In this document: piece by piece, positions 27,649-37,498 of the stretch | Position numbering within the stretch: position 1 is the first letter of the stretch | How the letters are laid out: every line of letters starts with the position of its first letter | From: Parabacteroides chinchillae | GTDB taxonomy: Bacteria > Bacteroidota > Bacteroidia > Bacteroidales > Tannerellaceae | DNA: 64,000 nucleotides | NCBI RefSeq assembly: GCF_900108035.1 | Contig: NZ_FNVS01000006.1 | Location: 124,001-188,000 of the forward strand | Reading direction: 5' to 3' | The notes under the pieces: model-generated | Told to the model about the DNA's origin: nothing | What the model saw: the letters and a program-made list of their open reading frames with translations, nothing else | Databases searched by the model: none | Program-made: the position numbers and the translations under genes

Positions 27649-28506
27649 TTATTCGGTATCTCTATATTGTTTGGGAGACATCCCCACTTCTCTTTTGAAA
27701 AACTTGCCAAAGAAAGATTGTGAGGGGAAATTAAGTTCATCACTTATCTGCTGAATAGTCATATCGGTTGTTTTAATTAAAGACTTGGCCTCTAAAATGA
27801 TGTAATCATCCAGCCATTGCCCTGCCGTTTTGCCGCTTACATTCTTTACGGCTACCGATAGATACTTAGTGGTAATATATAATCTGTCCGCATAGAAGCT
27901 GAGGGAGCGTTCCTGCTTGCAATATTTCAATACCAGTTTCAGGAAGTCCTCCATGATTATTTCATTTCTTGTTTTCTTTTTATTATTGACTTTATGCAGA
28001 TAGTATCCCAATCCATAAAAGAGCGCGATAGTAAGATGCTTGACGATAGCCTTCCGGTTCAGCCCTTCGTCCTTGTTCCTTAAAACCCCCACTAACATTT
28101 TATGATGATTAAGAATGGCCTCCAATGCTCTTTCCCCAAGAGGTAGAAAAGGTGTGCTGCGGACGGACATGAATGTGGAAAAACCTTCCGGGAGGCTGAT
28201 ACTTTCTGTGAATTGCCTGGTCATAATAATAAATTCACCTTGAAAGTCATCGCTGACATTTGTCAATTCCCTGATTTGCCCCGGAAGCAATACCAATAAT
28301 CCGGGGGCTTTGGCACGGACAGGAAACTGGTTTATTTCTGCCGTGATTTCACCTTTTATACAGATACACGTCACGGTAGCCTCACTTTTATGAGGGTACT
28401 TGTTTGGAAATGCATCGGAAATATCATCCGACAAATAGACTTCTCCCTTAATGCATTCCACATTATCCTTATTTTCCAATTCAAGATACATGTTTTGTCC
28501 TGTCAT
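27649..28506 (-). CDS. AraC family regulator divergent from the efflux operon
   Basis: A 285-residue regulator with a cupin-like N-terminus (about 15-150) and an AraC HTH pair at about 185-283 (FYADRLYITTKYLSVAVKNVSGKTAGQWLDDYIILEAKSLI and ISDELNFPSQSFFGKFFKREVGMSPKQYRD). Divergent placement, 170 bp from the efflux operon, makes that operon the likely target. TATATTTG on the minus strand (28533-28540) is its likely -7 element. Confidence 0.88.
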   Translation of the reverse strand: MTGQNMYLELENKDNVECIKGEVYLSDDISDAFPNKYPHKSEATVTCICIKGEITAEINQFPVRAKAPGLLVLLPGQIRELTNVSDDFQGEFIIMTRQFTESISLPEGFSTFMSVRSTPFLPLGERALEAILNHHKMLVGVLRNKDEGLNRKAIVKHLTIALFYGLGYYLHKVNNKKKTRNEIIMEDFLKLVLKYCKQERSLSFYADRLYITTKYLSVAVKNVSGKTAGQWLDDYIILEAKSLIKTTDMTIQQISDELNFPSQSFFGKFFKREVGMSPKQYRDTE

Positions 28507-28594
28507 GGCATTAAAATATTTCGTTTAGACCACAAATATAGCATTGTTTTATTGTAAAATGCAACTTTATAGGCAAAACAGTCCAAGTCTCATA

Positions 28595-28638
28595 CCTTTT
28601 GGCACTTTCCTGCCTTTTGGAATGCCTATACCTTTGCC
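28595..28638. repeat. Three direct repeats at 18-bp spacing before the efflux operon
   Basis: CCTTTTGG (28595-28602), CCTTTTGG (28613-28620) and CCTTTGCC (28631-28638) recur exactly every 18 bp. AraC-type regulators bind direct repeats of this kind. The third copy overlaps the -7 element. Confidence 0.45.
28606..28636 (+). promoter_or_regulatory. Promoter of the RND efflux operon
   Basis: TTTC (28606-28609), 19 bp, then TACCTTTG (28629-28636), a full -7 match. The start would be near 28643, about 33 bp before the first ATG. The weak -33 element suits activator control. Confidence 0.5.
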
Positions 28639-28675
28639 GACGATAAAAACATGATTGTTAGTTATATATGAATCA

Positions 28676-29860
28676 ATGAAGAAAATACTGATTTATCTTT
28701 TGCTTATCTGCGGCTTCTGTTCGGGAACGGTGGCGCAAAACAGGAATGACGAAATAAAGGATACCTTATCTTCTGTTTCCTCAAAAGAAATACCCGTCAC
28801 GGTGGATAAAAGAAAAAAGGACACGTGGCTCAACCGCTTATTGTACGGGCATATAGACCGGACGTATGAGAAGAAAATGGATTTCAGTTTTGTTGCCGCT
28901 CCATCCTATACCCGTGAAGCGAGTTTTGGGATTGGCGGAGCCGCTTCGGGATTGTACAGGCTGGACCGTACGGACTCCATCATGCAGCCTTCCGACATTT
29001 CAATCAATGGAAACATGTCCGTTGAAGGCATGTATGTCATCAATATCAGGGGAAACAACAACTTCAAAGGGAATAAGTCCCGCCTGTCCTATCAGGTGAG
29101 TTTCTGCAACCAGCCTCTCTATCTGTGGGGAATCAGTTATGATGACTGCCTACAGAATCCCGCTGTGAAATATACCAGACAGAGAGTCGGCCTCGATGTA
29201 GATTATGTGTATAAGCTTACCGATGACATCCATATCGGTGCTTCTCTTTCCGTCAACCATTCAAAAGCACATAAACTTGAGAATATCTCCTATCTGAACG
29301 GTCAAAAACAGAGTTATTTTTTTGTGGGGACAGGGCTTTCCATTCAATATGATACCCGCGACTTCATCCTGACACCCACCCGTGGAATATACCTGATGCT
29401 TAAGGAAATGGTTTATCCCCAAGTCTTTGGGAATTACCACAAGACATTGCTAAGTACCATATTTATTGCCGACGCCTACCAAAAACTATGGAAAGGGGCT
29501 GTTATTGCAGCAGATTTCTATGGAAGAATCAATGACAATAGTAGCCCCTGGGCACTTCGGGAAGAATTGGGAGGCTCTTTCCGTATGAGGGGATATTACA
29601 GTGGAAGATATACGGATAACAGTCAGGTCTCTGCCCAGGTAGAGTTGAGACAGCGGTTGTACAAACGTCTGGGTTGTGTCGGCTGGATTGGTGCCGGGAC
29701 TGTGTTTCCCTCCCTGAAAAAAATGAGAATGAGAAACGTGCTGCCCAATTACGGGCTGGGAATCCGGTTTGAGTTCAAACACAATGTCAATGTCAGGCTG
29801 GATTATGGTTTTGGGAAAGACACTAAAGGTTTTGTACTCAATTTGGCCGAAGCCTTCTAA
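28676..29860 (+). CDS. Omp85/BamA-like outer-membrane beta-barrel protein
   Basis: The 394-residue form starting MKKILIYLLLICGFCSGTVAQ has a signal peptide; the frame extends to 28655. Many amphipathic strands follow, and the end (GTVFPSLKKMRMRNVLPNYGLGIRFEFKHNVNVRLDYGFGKDTKGFVLNLAEAF) matches the D15/surface-antigen barrel of the Omp85 superfamily, including the GIRFEF and NVRLDYGFG elements. No POTRA domains are seen, so it is a barrel-only member. It is first in the efflux operon, 28 bp before the adaptor; an assembly or accessory role is inferred. Confidence 0.8.
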   Translation: MKKILIYLLLICGFCSGTVAQNRNDEIKDTLSSVSSKEIPVTVDKRKKDTWLNRLLYGHIDRTYEKKMDFSFVAAPSYTREASFGIGGAASGLYRLDRTDSIMQPSDISINGNMSVEGMYVINIRGNNNFKGNKSRLSYQVSFCNQPLYLWGISYDDCLQNPAVKYTRQRVGLDVDYVYKLTDDIHIGASLSVNHSKAHKLENISYLNGQKQSYFFVGTGLSIQYDTRDFILTPTRGIYLMLKEMVYPQVFGNYHKTLLSTIFIADAYQKLWKGAVIAADFYGRINDNSSPWALREELGGSFRMRGYYSGRYTDNSQVSAQVELRQRLYKRLGCVGWIGAGTVFPSLKKMRMRNVLPNYGLGIRFEFKHNVNVRLDYGFGKDTKGFVLNLAEAF

Positions 29861-29888
29861 GTTTATTAATATCAAAAAAAGAATAAGT

Positions 29889-31010
29889 ATGAAGAAAAAC
29901 AAGATTTGTATATTGCTGGTCCTGTGTGCCGGCTGTATATTCTCATCCTGCAAGGAACAGAAGCAGAACCGAGAACCGGTCAGCTACAAGACCATGACGG
30001 TATCAATGTCGGAAACAGAGTTATACCGTAGCTACTCCGCTTCCATTGAAGGAAATCAGTATGTGGAAATACGTCCGCAAATAAGCGGGCTTATTACAAG
30101 AATCTGTATTGACGAAGGAGCCCGTATAAGCAAAGGGACACCTCTGTTCATTATAGACCAGGTCCCGTATGAGGCTGCCCTGAAAACTGCGTCAGCCGCT
30201 GTAAAAAGTGCGCAGGTAAAAGTCTCCACCGCCCGGTTGACCGCTACCGGCAAACAAGAACTGTACAAGGAAAATGTGATTTCAGATTTTGAACTTCAAA
30301 CGGCCTTAAACTCCTTAGGGGAAGCGGAAGCTCTGTTGGCACAGGCGGAAGCGGATGAAATGAATGCCCGCAACAACCTGTCATATACTATAATTAAAAG
30401 TCCGGTAGATGGAGTGGCAGGCATGATACCCTATAAAGTGGGAGCTTTGGTAAATCCCTCCATCAGCGAGCCACTGGTAACCGTATCAAGTGTAAATGAA
30501 ATGTTTGCTTATTTTTCGGTTTCAGAAAACCAATTACAGGAATTGGTCGGAGAACCTGACGAGGATACCGGTTTTATTGAGAACCTTCCGATGGTGGAAT
30601 TAAAACTTGGGAATGGGAAACTTTATGCGGAGAAGGGAAAGGTCACGGCGGTCAGCGGTATCACGGATGCACAGACAGGAGCTGTCGGGATACGTGCGTC
30701 CTTTCCAAATCCCCAAGGACTGCTCCGCAGCGGAAGCACGGCAACAGTTGTGGTACCCTATAAAATAAACGGCTGCATCGTCATTCCCAAAGCGGCCACC
30801 TACGAGATACAGAACAAAGTATTTGTCTATAAGGTCGTGGACGGGATAGCCACATCTGCCGAAATAAAACCGTTCAAGTTGAACAACGGCTCTGAATATG
30901 CCGTCATGTCCGGTCTGACGGAAGGTGATGTCATTGTTGCCGAAGGTGCCGGATTATTGCGTGAGGGAACTCCAATTTCCGGAGGAACTGCATCTGCACA
31001 TCATAAATAA
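29889..31010 (+). CDS. RND efflux periplasmic adaptor lipoprotein (MFP)
   Basis: The 373-residue form starting MKKNKICILLVLCAGCIFSSC has a lipobox with Cys21; upstream in-frame Met codons overlap the previous gene. YVEIRPQISGLITRICIDEGARISKGTPLFIID is the lipoyl half-motif, followed by a coiled-coil hairpin (about 95-150), NLSYTIIKSPVDGVAG, a beta-barrel and a membrane-proximal domain. It bridges pump and outer-membrane channel. Confidence 0.92.
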   Translation: MKKNKICILLVLCAGCIFSSCKEQKQNREPVSYKTMTVSMSETELYRSYSASIEGNQYVEIRPQISGLITRICIDEGARISKGTPLFIIDQVPYEAALKTASAAVKSAQVKVSTARLTATGKQELYKENVISDFELQTALNSLGEAEALLAQAEADEMNARNNLSYTIIKSPVDGVAGMIPYKVGALVNPSISEPLVTVSSVNEMFAYFSVSENQLQELVGEPDEDTGFIENLPMVELKLGNGKLYAEKGKVTAVSGITDAQTGAVGIRASFPNPQGLLRSGSTATVVVPYKINGCIVIPKAATYEIQNKVFVYKVVDGIATSAEIKPFKLNNGSEYAVMSGLTEGDVIVAEGAGLLREGTPISGGTASAHHK

Positions 31011-31022
31011 AAGGAGGTAAAT

Positions 31023-34000
31023 ATGAATATAAGAACTTTTATAGACAGACCTATATTGGCATGTGTCATTTCCGTGCTAATCCTGATGGTAGGAATTGTC
31101 GGGCTGACCATGTTACCCATTGAACAATTCCCCAGCATTGCACCGCCTACCATCCATGTAAATGCCACTTACACGGGAGCCAATGCCGAAACCGTACAAA
31201 AAAGTGTGATAGTCCCTTTGGAGGAAGCCATCAATGGGGTGGAGAATATGATTTACATGACATCCTCCGCCACGAATACGGGAAATGCCACCATTACCGT
31301 ATATTTCAAGCAAGGAACAGATGCGGATATGGCGCAGGTGAACGTACAGAACCGTGTATCGCAAGTTACGGGAATGCTTCCTGCCGAGGTGACGAAAGTC
31401 GGGGTAACCACATTGAAACGCCAGACAGGGACATTGAAAGTGGTTTCCCTATACAACAAAGACGGCAGTTACGATGACCTTTTCCTCAATAATTACATGA
31501 AGATAAATGTCATCCCGCGCCTGTCGCGTATCTCCGGCGTGGGCGATATCCACATGATGGGATCGGAGTATTCCATGCGCATCTGGCTGAACCCTCAAAG
31601 AATGGCCCAATATGGATTGATGCCTTCGGACATCAGTGCCGTGTTGAACGAACAGAATGTGGAAGCGGCTACCGGTACGCTGGGTGAGGAGTCGGACAAC
31701 ACTTACCAGTACATCCTGAAATACCGGGGCCGGTATGAAACGGCTGAAGAATTTGAAAACCTTGTAGTACGTTCCTTGCCGGACGGACAGGCATTGTATC
31801 TCAAAGATGTGGCGGAAATTGAATTGGGGGCACTCAACTATGGCTACAAAGGAGAGGTAAACGGTTATCCGGGAACAACCTGTACCATTTCTCAAACGGC
31901 AGGTTCGAATGCGAATGAAATCATCAAGGAGATAGACAGAACCCTGGAAGAACTTTCCCAAAACCTGCCTAAGGGAATGGAGTTTGCCGATGTGGTCAGC
32001 ACGAAAGATCAGTTGGACGCCTCCATTAAGGATGTCATCAAGACCTTGGTAGAAGCCATTCTGCTGGTAATTCTTGTTGTATATGTTTTCCTGCAAAGCA
32101 TGCGGTCCACATTCATTCCGGCTGTTTCCATTATCGTATCGCTTGTCGGGACATTTGCCTTCCTGTATATTGCCGGATTCAGCTTGAACATGCTGACCCT
32201 GTTCGCGCTGGTATTGGTCATCGGAACGGTTGTGGACGACGCGATAGTTGTCGTGGAAGCTGTTCAAGCTAAATTTGATGAAGGGTACAAATCCGCTTAT
32301 CAGGCAACGATTGATGCGATGGGCGGTATCAGTTCGGCATTGATAACCACCTCGCTGGTCTTTATGGCGGTGTTTATCCCCGTATGTTTCATGGAAGGTA
32401 CTACCGGTACTTTCTATACACAATTCGGATTGACAATGGCCGTGGCGGTCATCATATCGTTAGTCAATGCCCTGACTTTAAGCCCGGCCCTTTGTGCATT
32501 GATTATGACCCCGCACATGGAAGTAGGAAAAGGGGAAAAAGCAAGCCTGTCTTCCCGGCTTCATGTGGCCTATGAATCGGCTTTCAATGCCATGCTGAAC
32601 AGGTATAAGACCGGCATCGTATGGTTCATTAATCGTAAATGGCTGCTCTATCCTTTAATGACAGTGATTTTTGCAGGATTGTTCCTGCTTATGAAAAGCA
32701 CCAAAACCGGTTTGATACCGACCGAAGATACGGGAGCTATTTATATCAATGTGGCCACCGCTCCGGGCAGCACGCTGAATGAGACCAAACAGGTGATGGA
32801 CCAGATAGACAAATGTATTCGGGACATCCCTCAAATCGAGATTTTTGCAAAAATCGCCGGTTATGGTATGCTTAGCGGGCAGGGAGCCACCAACGGAATT
32901 TTCTTTGTAAGACTCAAGCATTGGGATGAACGTGAAGGTAAGGAAAACCATATCAACTCCGTCATTGCGGACATCAACAAGCGCACGGCAAGTGTCAAGT
33001 CTGCCAATATGATGGTTTTTGCACAACCCATGCTTTCCGGTTATGGAAACAGCAACGGCATTGAAATGTATGTGCAAGACCGCAAGGGTGGAACCATAGA
33101 AGAATTGCAGACGCAGACGCAGGCGTTCTGCCGGGCATTGGAAGAACGTCCGGAAATTGCGATTGCTTATTCAACGTTTGCGACCAGATATCCCCAATAC
33201 AAGGTGGAAGTGGACGCGGCATTGTGCAAAAAGAACAACGTGTCACCCTCCGACGTATTAAATGTTCTGTCGGGCTATATAGGCGGAACCTATGCCTCCA
33301 ACATGAACCTGTATACCAAAATGTACCGCGTGATGATACAGGCCGCTCCCGAATTCCGTCTGGATGAAGAAGCCTTGAACAACATCTTTGTACGCACCAC
33401 TGAAGGGGATATGAGTCCGATAGAGCAGTATGTCAGAATAGAAAAGGTTTACGGACCGGAGTCCCTTTCCCGTTTCAACCTTTTTTCATCCATATCCGTG
33501 ACGGTAATGCCTGCGGACGGTTACAGTACAGGCCAGGCTATCAAAGCCATTGCCGATGTTTCGGTCCGTTCGCTTCCTTCGGGATACGGGTATGAATTTG
33601 GGGGACGCAGCCGTGAGGAGGCCGATACCGGAACCGGAACGATTGTCATTTTCATTATTTGCTTCCTTTTCATTTATCTGCTGTTGTGCGCCTTATACGA
33701 GAGCCTTTTCATTCCGATGGCGGTCATGCTTGCCGTCCCGTTCGGACTTTTCGGCAGCTTCCTCTTTGCCAACCTGTTCGGTGTCGAAAACAATATTTAT
33801 ATGCAGACGGGACTGCTGATGCTGATAGGATTATTGTCAAAGACGGCCATCCTGCTCACCGAATACGCTTCCCAAAGACGGACCGAGGGGTACAGTATCG
33901 TACGGGCTTCCCTTGAAGCGGCCCGTGTGCGCCTGCGTCCTATTCTAATGACCGTTCTCACCATGGTATTCGGAATGATTCCCATGGCTATGTCAAGCGG

Positions 34001-34184
34001 GGTGGGTGCCAACGGCAGCAAGGCATTGGCATTGGGAACAATCGGCGGCATGCTGATAGGAACACTGGCTTTACTGTTTTTTGTCCCGTTCTTCTTCATC
34101 ATATTCCAGCATATCGAGGAACGGGTCATGCCCCAACGTCGGGTTTTGAAATTATCGGAACAATCAAACAAAGAAAGAGAATGA
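31023..34184 (+). CDS. RND efflux pump inner-membrane subunit (AcrB/HAE1 family)
   Basis: A 1053-residue proton-driven pump with 12 predicted membrane helices and two large periplasmic loops. The proton-relay residues are present: VIGTVVDDAIVVVEAV holds the Asp pair of helix 4, and LIGLLSKTAILLTEYA the Lys of helix 10. The opening FIDRPILACVISVLILMVGIVGLTMLPIEQFPSIAPPTI is typical of HAE1 pumps for drugs, dyes or bile salts. It lies 12 bp after the adaptor and overlaps the channel gene by 4 bp. Confidence 0.95.
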   Translation: MNIRTFIDRPILACVISVLILMVGIVGLTMLPIEQFPSIAPPTIHVNATYTGANAETVQKSVIVPLEEAINGVENMIYMTSSATNTGNATITVYFKQGTDADMAQVNVQNRVSQVTGMLPAEVTKVGVTTLKRQTGTLKVVSLYNKDGSYDDLFLNNYMKINVIPRLSRISGVGDIHMMGSEYSMRIWLNPQRMAQYGLMPSDISAVLNEQNVEAATGTLGEESDNTYQYILKYRGRYETAEEFENLVVRSLPDGQALYLKDVAEIELGALNYGYKGEVNGYPGTTCTISQTAGSNANEIIKEIDRTLEELSQNLPKGMEFADVVSTKDQLDASIKDVIKTLVEAILLVILVVYVFLQSMRSTFIPAVSIIVSLVGTFAFLYIAGFSLNMLTLFALVLVIGTVVDDAIVVVEAVQAKFDEGYKSAYQATIDAMGGISSALITTSLVFMAVFIPVCFMEGTTGTFYTQFGLTMAVAVIISLVNALTLSPALCALIMTPHMEVGKGEKASLSSRLHVAYESAFNAMLNRYKTGIVWFINRKWLLYPLMTVIFAGLFLLMKSTKTGLIPTEDTGAIYINVATAPGSTLNETKQVMDQIDKCIRDIPQIEIFAKIAGYGMLSGQGATNGIFFVRLKHWDEREGKENHINSVIADINKRTASVKSANMMVFAQPMLSGYGNSNGIEMYVQDRKGGTIEELQTQTQAFCRALEERPEIAIAYSTFATRYPQYKVEVDAALCKKNNVSPSDVLNVLSGYIGGTYASNMNLYTKMYRVMIQAAPEFRLDEEALNNIFVRTTEGDMSPIEQYVRIEKVYGPESLSRFNLFSSISVTVMPADGYSTGQAIKAIADVSVRSLPSGYGYEFGGRSREEADTGTGTIVIFIICFLFIYLLLCALYESLFIPMAVMLAVPFGLFGSFLFANLFGVENNIYMQTGLLMLIGLLSKTAILLTEYASQRRTEGYSIVRASLEAARVRLRPILMTVLTMVFGMIPMAMSSGVGANGSKALALGTIGGMLIGTLALLFFVPFFFIIFQHIEERVMPQRRVLKLSEQSNKERE

Positions 34185-35548
34185 AAGAAAGATTAATATT
34201 CCTGCTGTTGCCGCTCCTGATGAGCGGCTGCGGTATCTACAATAAGTATGAGCGCCCCAATGATATTCCCGTTCCATTGAGTTATCGTGACATACCTCTA
34301 TCGGAGCGCTCCTCGGATAATCTGGCTGTTCTGTCATGGCGGACACTTTTTACAGATACCTGCTTGCAGAACCTGATAGACAAGGGACTGGAACACAATA
34401 CGGAGTTAAGTATCGCCCGGCTACGGGTAGAACAGGCAGAAGCGGTATTACTGTCATCCAAACTGGCTTATCTGCCTTCATTGTCCGCGGATGCAGAAGG
34501 CAGTCTGAGCAGCATTGACGGGGCAAAACCCGGAAAGAGCTATACCATTGCCGGGAAAGCAAGCTGGGAGATAGATATTTTTGGAAAAGTCACCAACGCA
34601 AAACGGGAAGCCCGTGCCGAGTTGGAGAAAACAAGGGCTTATGAACTTGCCGTACAGACCCAACTGATAGCTACCATTGCCGACAGCTACTATATGTTAC
34701 TGACCCTTGACCGGCAGCTGGAAATTAACCGGGCCACACTGGAATCTTGGGAAAAGACCGTCCATGCTATGGAAGTACTGAAACATGCGGGACAGCAAAA
34801 CGATACGGATGTGCTTCAGGCACAGGCAAACTGCCTTGCTTTACGTGCCTCACTCTCGCAGACGGAACAAAACATACATGAAACGGAGAACAGCCTGTCC
34901 GTATTGTTGGGAATTGCTCCACAGCACATTCACCGTGGTACGATAGCAGATGTACAATTGCCGCCAACCCTACACGCAGGGGTGCCATTGCAATTGCTTG
35001 AAAACCGCCCAGACATACGTCAGGCGGAGGCCGAGCTTGCAAAGGCCTTCTACGCCACGAACAGCGCACGTGCAGCTTTTTATCCCGGCCTTACCCTAAA
35101 CGGTACAGCCGGATGGACCAATAATGCGGGAGGGGCCATTATAAATCCGGCCCAGGTACTGCTTTCGGCGGTAGGTTCACTTACACAGCCTTTATTCAAT
35201 AAAGGAGAGAACATAGCCAATTTGAGAGTGGCAAAAGCGGACCAAGAGATAGCGCGAAAGAACTTCCAACAGGCGCTGCTTAACGCCGGACAAGAAGTTA
35301 ACGACGCATTGACGCAATATCAAATGGCAGACAAGCGCACCGTTTATTATACAAATCAAATAGATGCCTTGCGTAAGGTTGCACATAAAACGGAACTGCT
35401 GATGAAACACTCTTCCGTGAATTATCTGGAAGTGCTGACAGCCCACCGTTCATTGCTTACTGCTGAATTGTCTCAAGTGCAGAGTTGCTTCGAACAGATT
35501 CAAGGAATGATCAGTCTGTATCATGCTTTGGGAGGTGGTATTCTTTAA
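34181..35548 (+). CDS. TolC-like outer-membrane efflux lipoprotein (NodT family)
   Basis: A 455-residue channel subunit. The signal MKERLIFLLLPLLMSGC gives lipid Cys17. Two OEP repeats follow (about 60-250 and 265-450) with the NodT hallmarks WEIDIFGK, ENRPDIRQAEAEL and the AxAAFYPGLTLNG-type segment. With the adaptor and pump it completes a three-part efflux system. Its ATG overlaps the pump stop (ATGA). Confidence 0.93.
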   Translation: MKERLIFLLLPLLMSGCGIYNKYERPNDIPVPLSYRDIPLSERSSDNLAVLSWRTLFTDTCLQNLIDKGLEHNTELSIARLRVEQAEAVLLSSKLAYLPSLSADAEGSLSSIDGAKPGKSYTIAGKASWEIDIFGKVTNAKREARAELEKTRAYELAVQTQLIATIADSYYMLLTLDRQLEINRATLESWEKTVHAMEVLKHAGQQNDTDVLQAQANCLALRASLSQTEQNIHETENSLSVLLGIAPQHIHRGTIADVQLPPTLHAGVPLQLLENRPDIRQAEAELAKAFYATNSARAAFYPGLTLNGTAGWTNNAGGAIINPAQVLLSAVGSLTQPLFNKGENIANLRVAKADQEIARKNFQQALLNAGQEVNDALTQYQMADKRTVYYTNQIDALRKVAHKTELLMKHSSVNYLEVLTAHRSLLTAELSQVQSCFEQIQGMISLYHALGGGIL

Positions 35549-35569
35549 CACAATTATTCATCATGTAAT

Positions 35570-36589
35570 ATGAAAAAAGAGAACAAACAATCGCTTGCTG
35601 TCATCTTTATGGCAACGCTATGCACTTTACAAATTTCTTCAGTCTGTGCTCAAATCCGGACTGACAGTCTGAAACGCGGTATCAGCCGGTACACTGACCG
35701 TAATTTTTCCGAATTACGAACCGTTAACCTCCATTGGGAAGTTATGCCTTCCTACAACTATACTCTGAAACATAGTGACAGGGATTTTGAAAAAGGCAAA
35801 ATGGAAACATCGCGTAATGTAAAATTCCAGACGACTATTCCGGTTTTCCGCTCCGGCAAATTTTCGCTTTATGCCAATGGGAATATTGACTACTATCATT
35901 TCGAGGTCAACCCAAATGATGATAAACCATCGGAGCTGTTTACGGAAAAAGAGAATGACCGCTTGTATATGAAGGGAGGGCTGGCACTCAATTACTATGC
36001 CACACTGTTCGGGAAGCCTTTACTATTGAGTGTATCAGCCGGTATTGACGGTTGGGAGAAAGGAGTAGAGCAGTTTCAAGGTGGCTTCATGGCCAATCTG
36101 CTGTTGAAACAGACACACAAAAACAGTGTCTCGATAGGATTATATGCCATGTACCCTTATCAGATAACACCGGTTGTGCCAATCGTTATTTGGACGCACC
36201 GGTTAAATCCGAACTGGATACTTGATTTCACTCTGCCAAGCCGTATGTATGTACGATACCAAAGAGGGAAACACCGTTTATCTGCCGGTACACAGATGGA
36301 AACAGAACAGTTCTATATGCAGGCACCCACAAAGTATATGAATGCCTCACGACAGGAAGGTACATCGACATACTATTATAATAGAAGTATGTTCAAGGCT
36401 GAATTGGTTTATGAATGTATATTGAACAAGCGCTTTTACTTCATAGCACGTGGCGGTGGAGCCGGTACAATAACAGGAGGACTATATGATACCGACCGTA
36501 AAGGAACAGGCAACAAACCTTTTGTTGAAATATCACATTCTGTTGCGCCTTTTTTTAATGTGGGTTTTTCTTACAGTATATTCAGATGA
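35570..36589 (+). CDS. Outer-membrane beta-barrel protein (DUF6268-like)
   Basis: A 339-residue protein with a signal peptide (cleavage after SSVCA) and alternating aromatic strands through to a terminal Phe-Arg (GFSYSIFR), as in outer-membrane barrels. It resembles Bacteroidetes proteins labelled DUF6268; no function is known. It follows the channel gene by 21 bp and overlaps the next gene by 4 bp, so it is probably in the efflux operon. Confidence 0.75.
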   Translation: MKKENKQSLAVIFMATLCTLQISSVCAQIRTDSLKRGISRYTDRNFSELRTVNLHWEVMPSYNYTLKHSDRDFEKGKMETSRNVKFQTTIPVFRSGKFSLYANGNIDYYHFEVNPNDDKPSELFTEKENDRLYMKGGLALNYYATLFGKPLLLSVSAGIDGWEKGVEQFQGGFMANLLLKQTHKNSVSIGLYAMYPYQITPVVPIVIWTHRLNPNWILDFTLPSRMYVRYQRGKHRLSAGTQMETEQFYMQAPTKYMNASRQEGTSTYYYNRSMFKAELVYECILNKRFYFIARGGGAGTITGGLYDTDRKGTGNKPFVEISHSVAPFFNVGFSYSIFR

Positions 36590-37188
36590 AGATTATGAGA
36601 GTCGTGTTAAGTTTATTTGTCGTAAGCCTTTGTTTGGGGTTATCGACCTCCTCTGCCAGCGCACAACTTCGATTGGGAATAAAGGGTGGTGCCACTTTAT
36701 CAAGGGTCAGCCTCTCGGGGGATAAATCCAATCTTGCCTCCAAGAATCGGAGCGGATTCTTTGTCGGTCCGATGGTTGATGCAAAAATTCCTTTCTTCGG
36801 ATTGGGAATGGATGTATCGGCATTATATGCACATAGCTATTTGGACAACAAGTTTACTGAGACAACAGTCAAATCCATTGAAGTCCCGGTCAATGTAAAA
36901 TGGTCGGCAAGCATATTACGTTTGTTTGGCATCTATGCAGCGTTAGGACCGCAGTTCGGATTCAACATAGGAGAAAGGAATGACTCCCATTATCTCATCA
37001 GGAAAAGACACGCCAGTTTTAATACGGGTGGAGGAATTGTCTTGTTGGACCATGTCCAGTTCGGCGTAAATTACAACTTTGCGCTCACCCGTACAGCAAC
37101 GCTGCAAATACCTGTTGAGATGGGTGAAAACTACAACGTAAAAGTAAAGAATAATTCCTGGCAGGTCTCATTGGCCTATTTATTTTAA
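36586..37188 (+). CDS. PorT-like outer-membrane beta-barrel protein
   Basis: A 200-residue protein with a signal peptide (cleavage after SSASA) and the small eight-strand barrel pattern LRLGIKGGATLSRVS, GFFVGPMVDAKIPFFGLGMDVSALYA, VPVNVKWSA and a terminal WQVSLAYLF. The role is unknown. Its ATG overlaps the stop of the previous barrel gene. Confidence 0.78.
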   Translation: MKIMRVVLSLFVVSLCLGLSTSSASAQLRLGIKGGATLSRVSLSGDKSNLASKNRSGFFVGPMVDAKIPFFGLGMDVSALYAHSYLDNKFTETTVKSIEVPVNVKWSASILRLFGIYAALGPQFGFNIGERNDSHYLIRKRHASFNTGGGIVLLDHVQFGVNYNFALTRTATLQIPVEMGENYNVKVKNNSWQVSLAYLF

Positions 37189-37208
37189 AACTTTTTATAC
37201 TCCAAAAA

Positions 37209-37448
37209 ATGGACGAGAATATCATACAACAATGGATTGACAAGTTATATACGGCATTGAAGAGGGAAACCGGCATGTCGATACAGGACTTGAAAGTAGA
37301 ATGCGGATTATCTGATAAAGAGATTTACTTAATCATAGGCTGGCTCATACATGATCATAAAATAATTTATGACATGACGACTGACCGAATAAAAATTGAA
37401 TGCGAAGAAATGAACTTAACGTGCTATAATACCTATTCAATGACATGA
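37209..37448 (+). CDS. Small winged-helix protein (DUF2582-like)
   Basis: A 79-residue cytoplasmic protein, MDENIIQQWIDKLYTALKRE then GMSIQDLKVECGLSDKEIYLIIGWLIHDHKI, matching the short winged-helix proteins of the DUF2582 type in Bacteroidetes. It may bind DNA. It is 20 bp after one barrel gene and before another. Confidence 0.7.
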   Translation: MDENIIQQWIDKLYTALKRETGMSIQDLKVECGLSDKEIYLIIGWLIHDHKIIYDMTTDRIKIECEEMNLTCYNTYSMT

Positions 37449-37498
37449 GAAATAAGGTAGGATTAGCACAAATATTAATAACAAAAAAATTAGTAGAA

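Noticed and set aside
28599-28614. Sigma-54-like TGGCAC...TGCC before the efflux operon
   Set aside because: Only 9 bp separate the GG and GC pairs instead of 10, and a housekeeping-type -7 element fits better.
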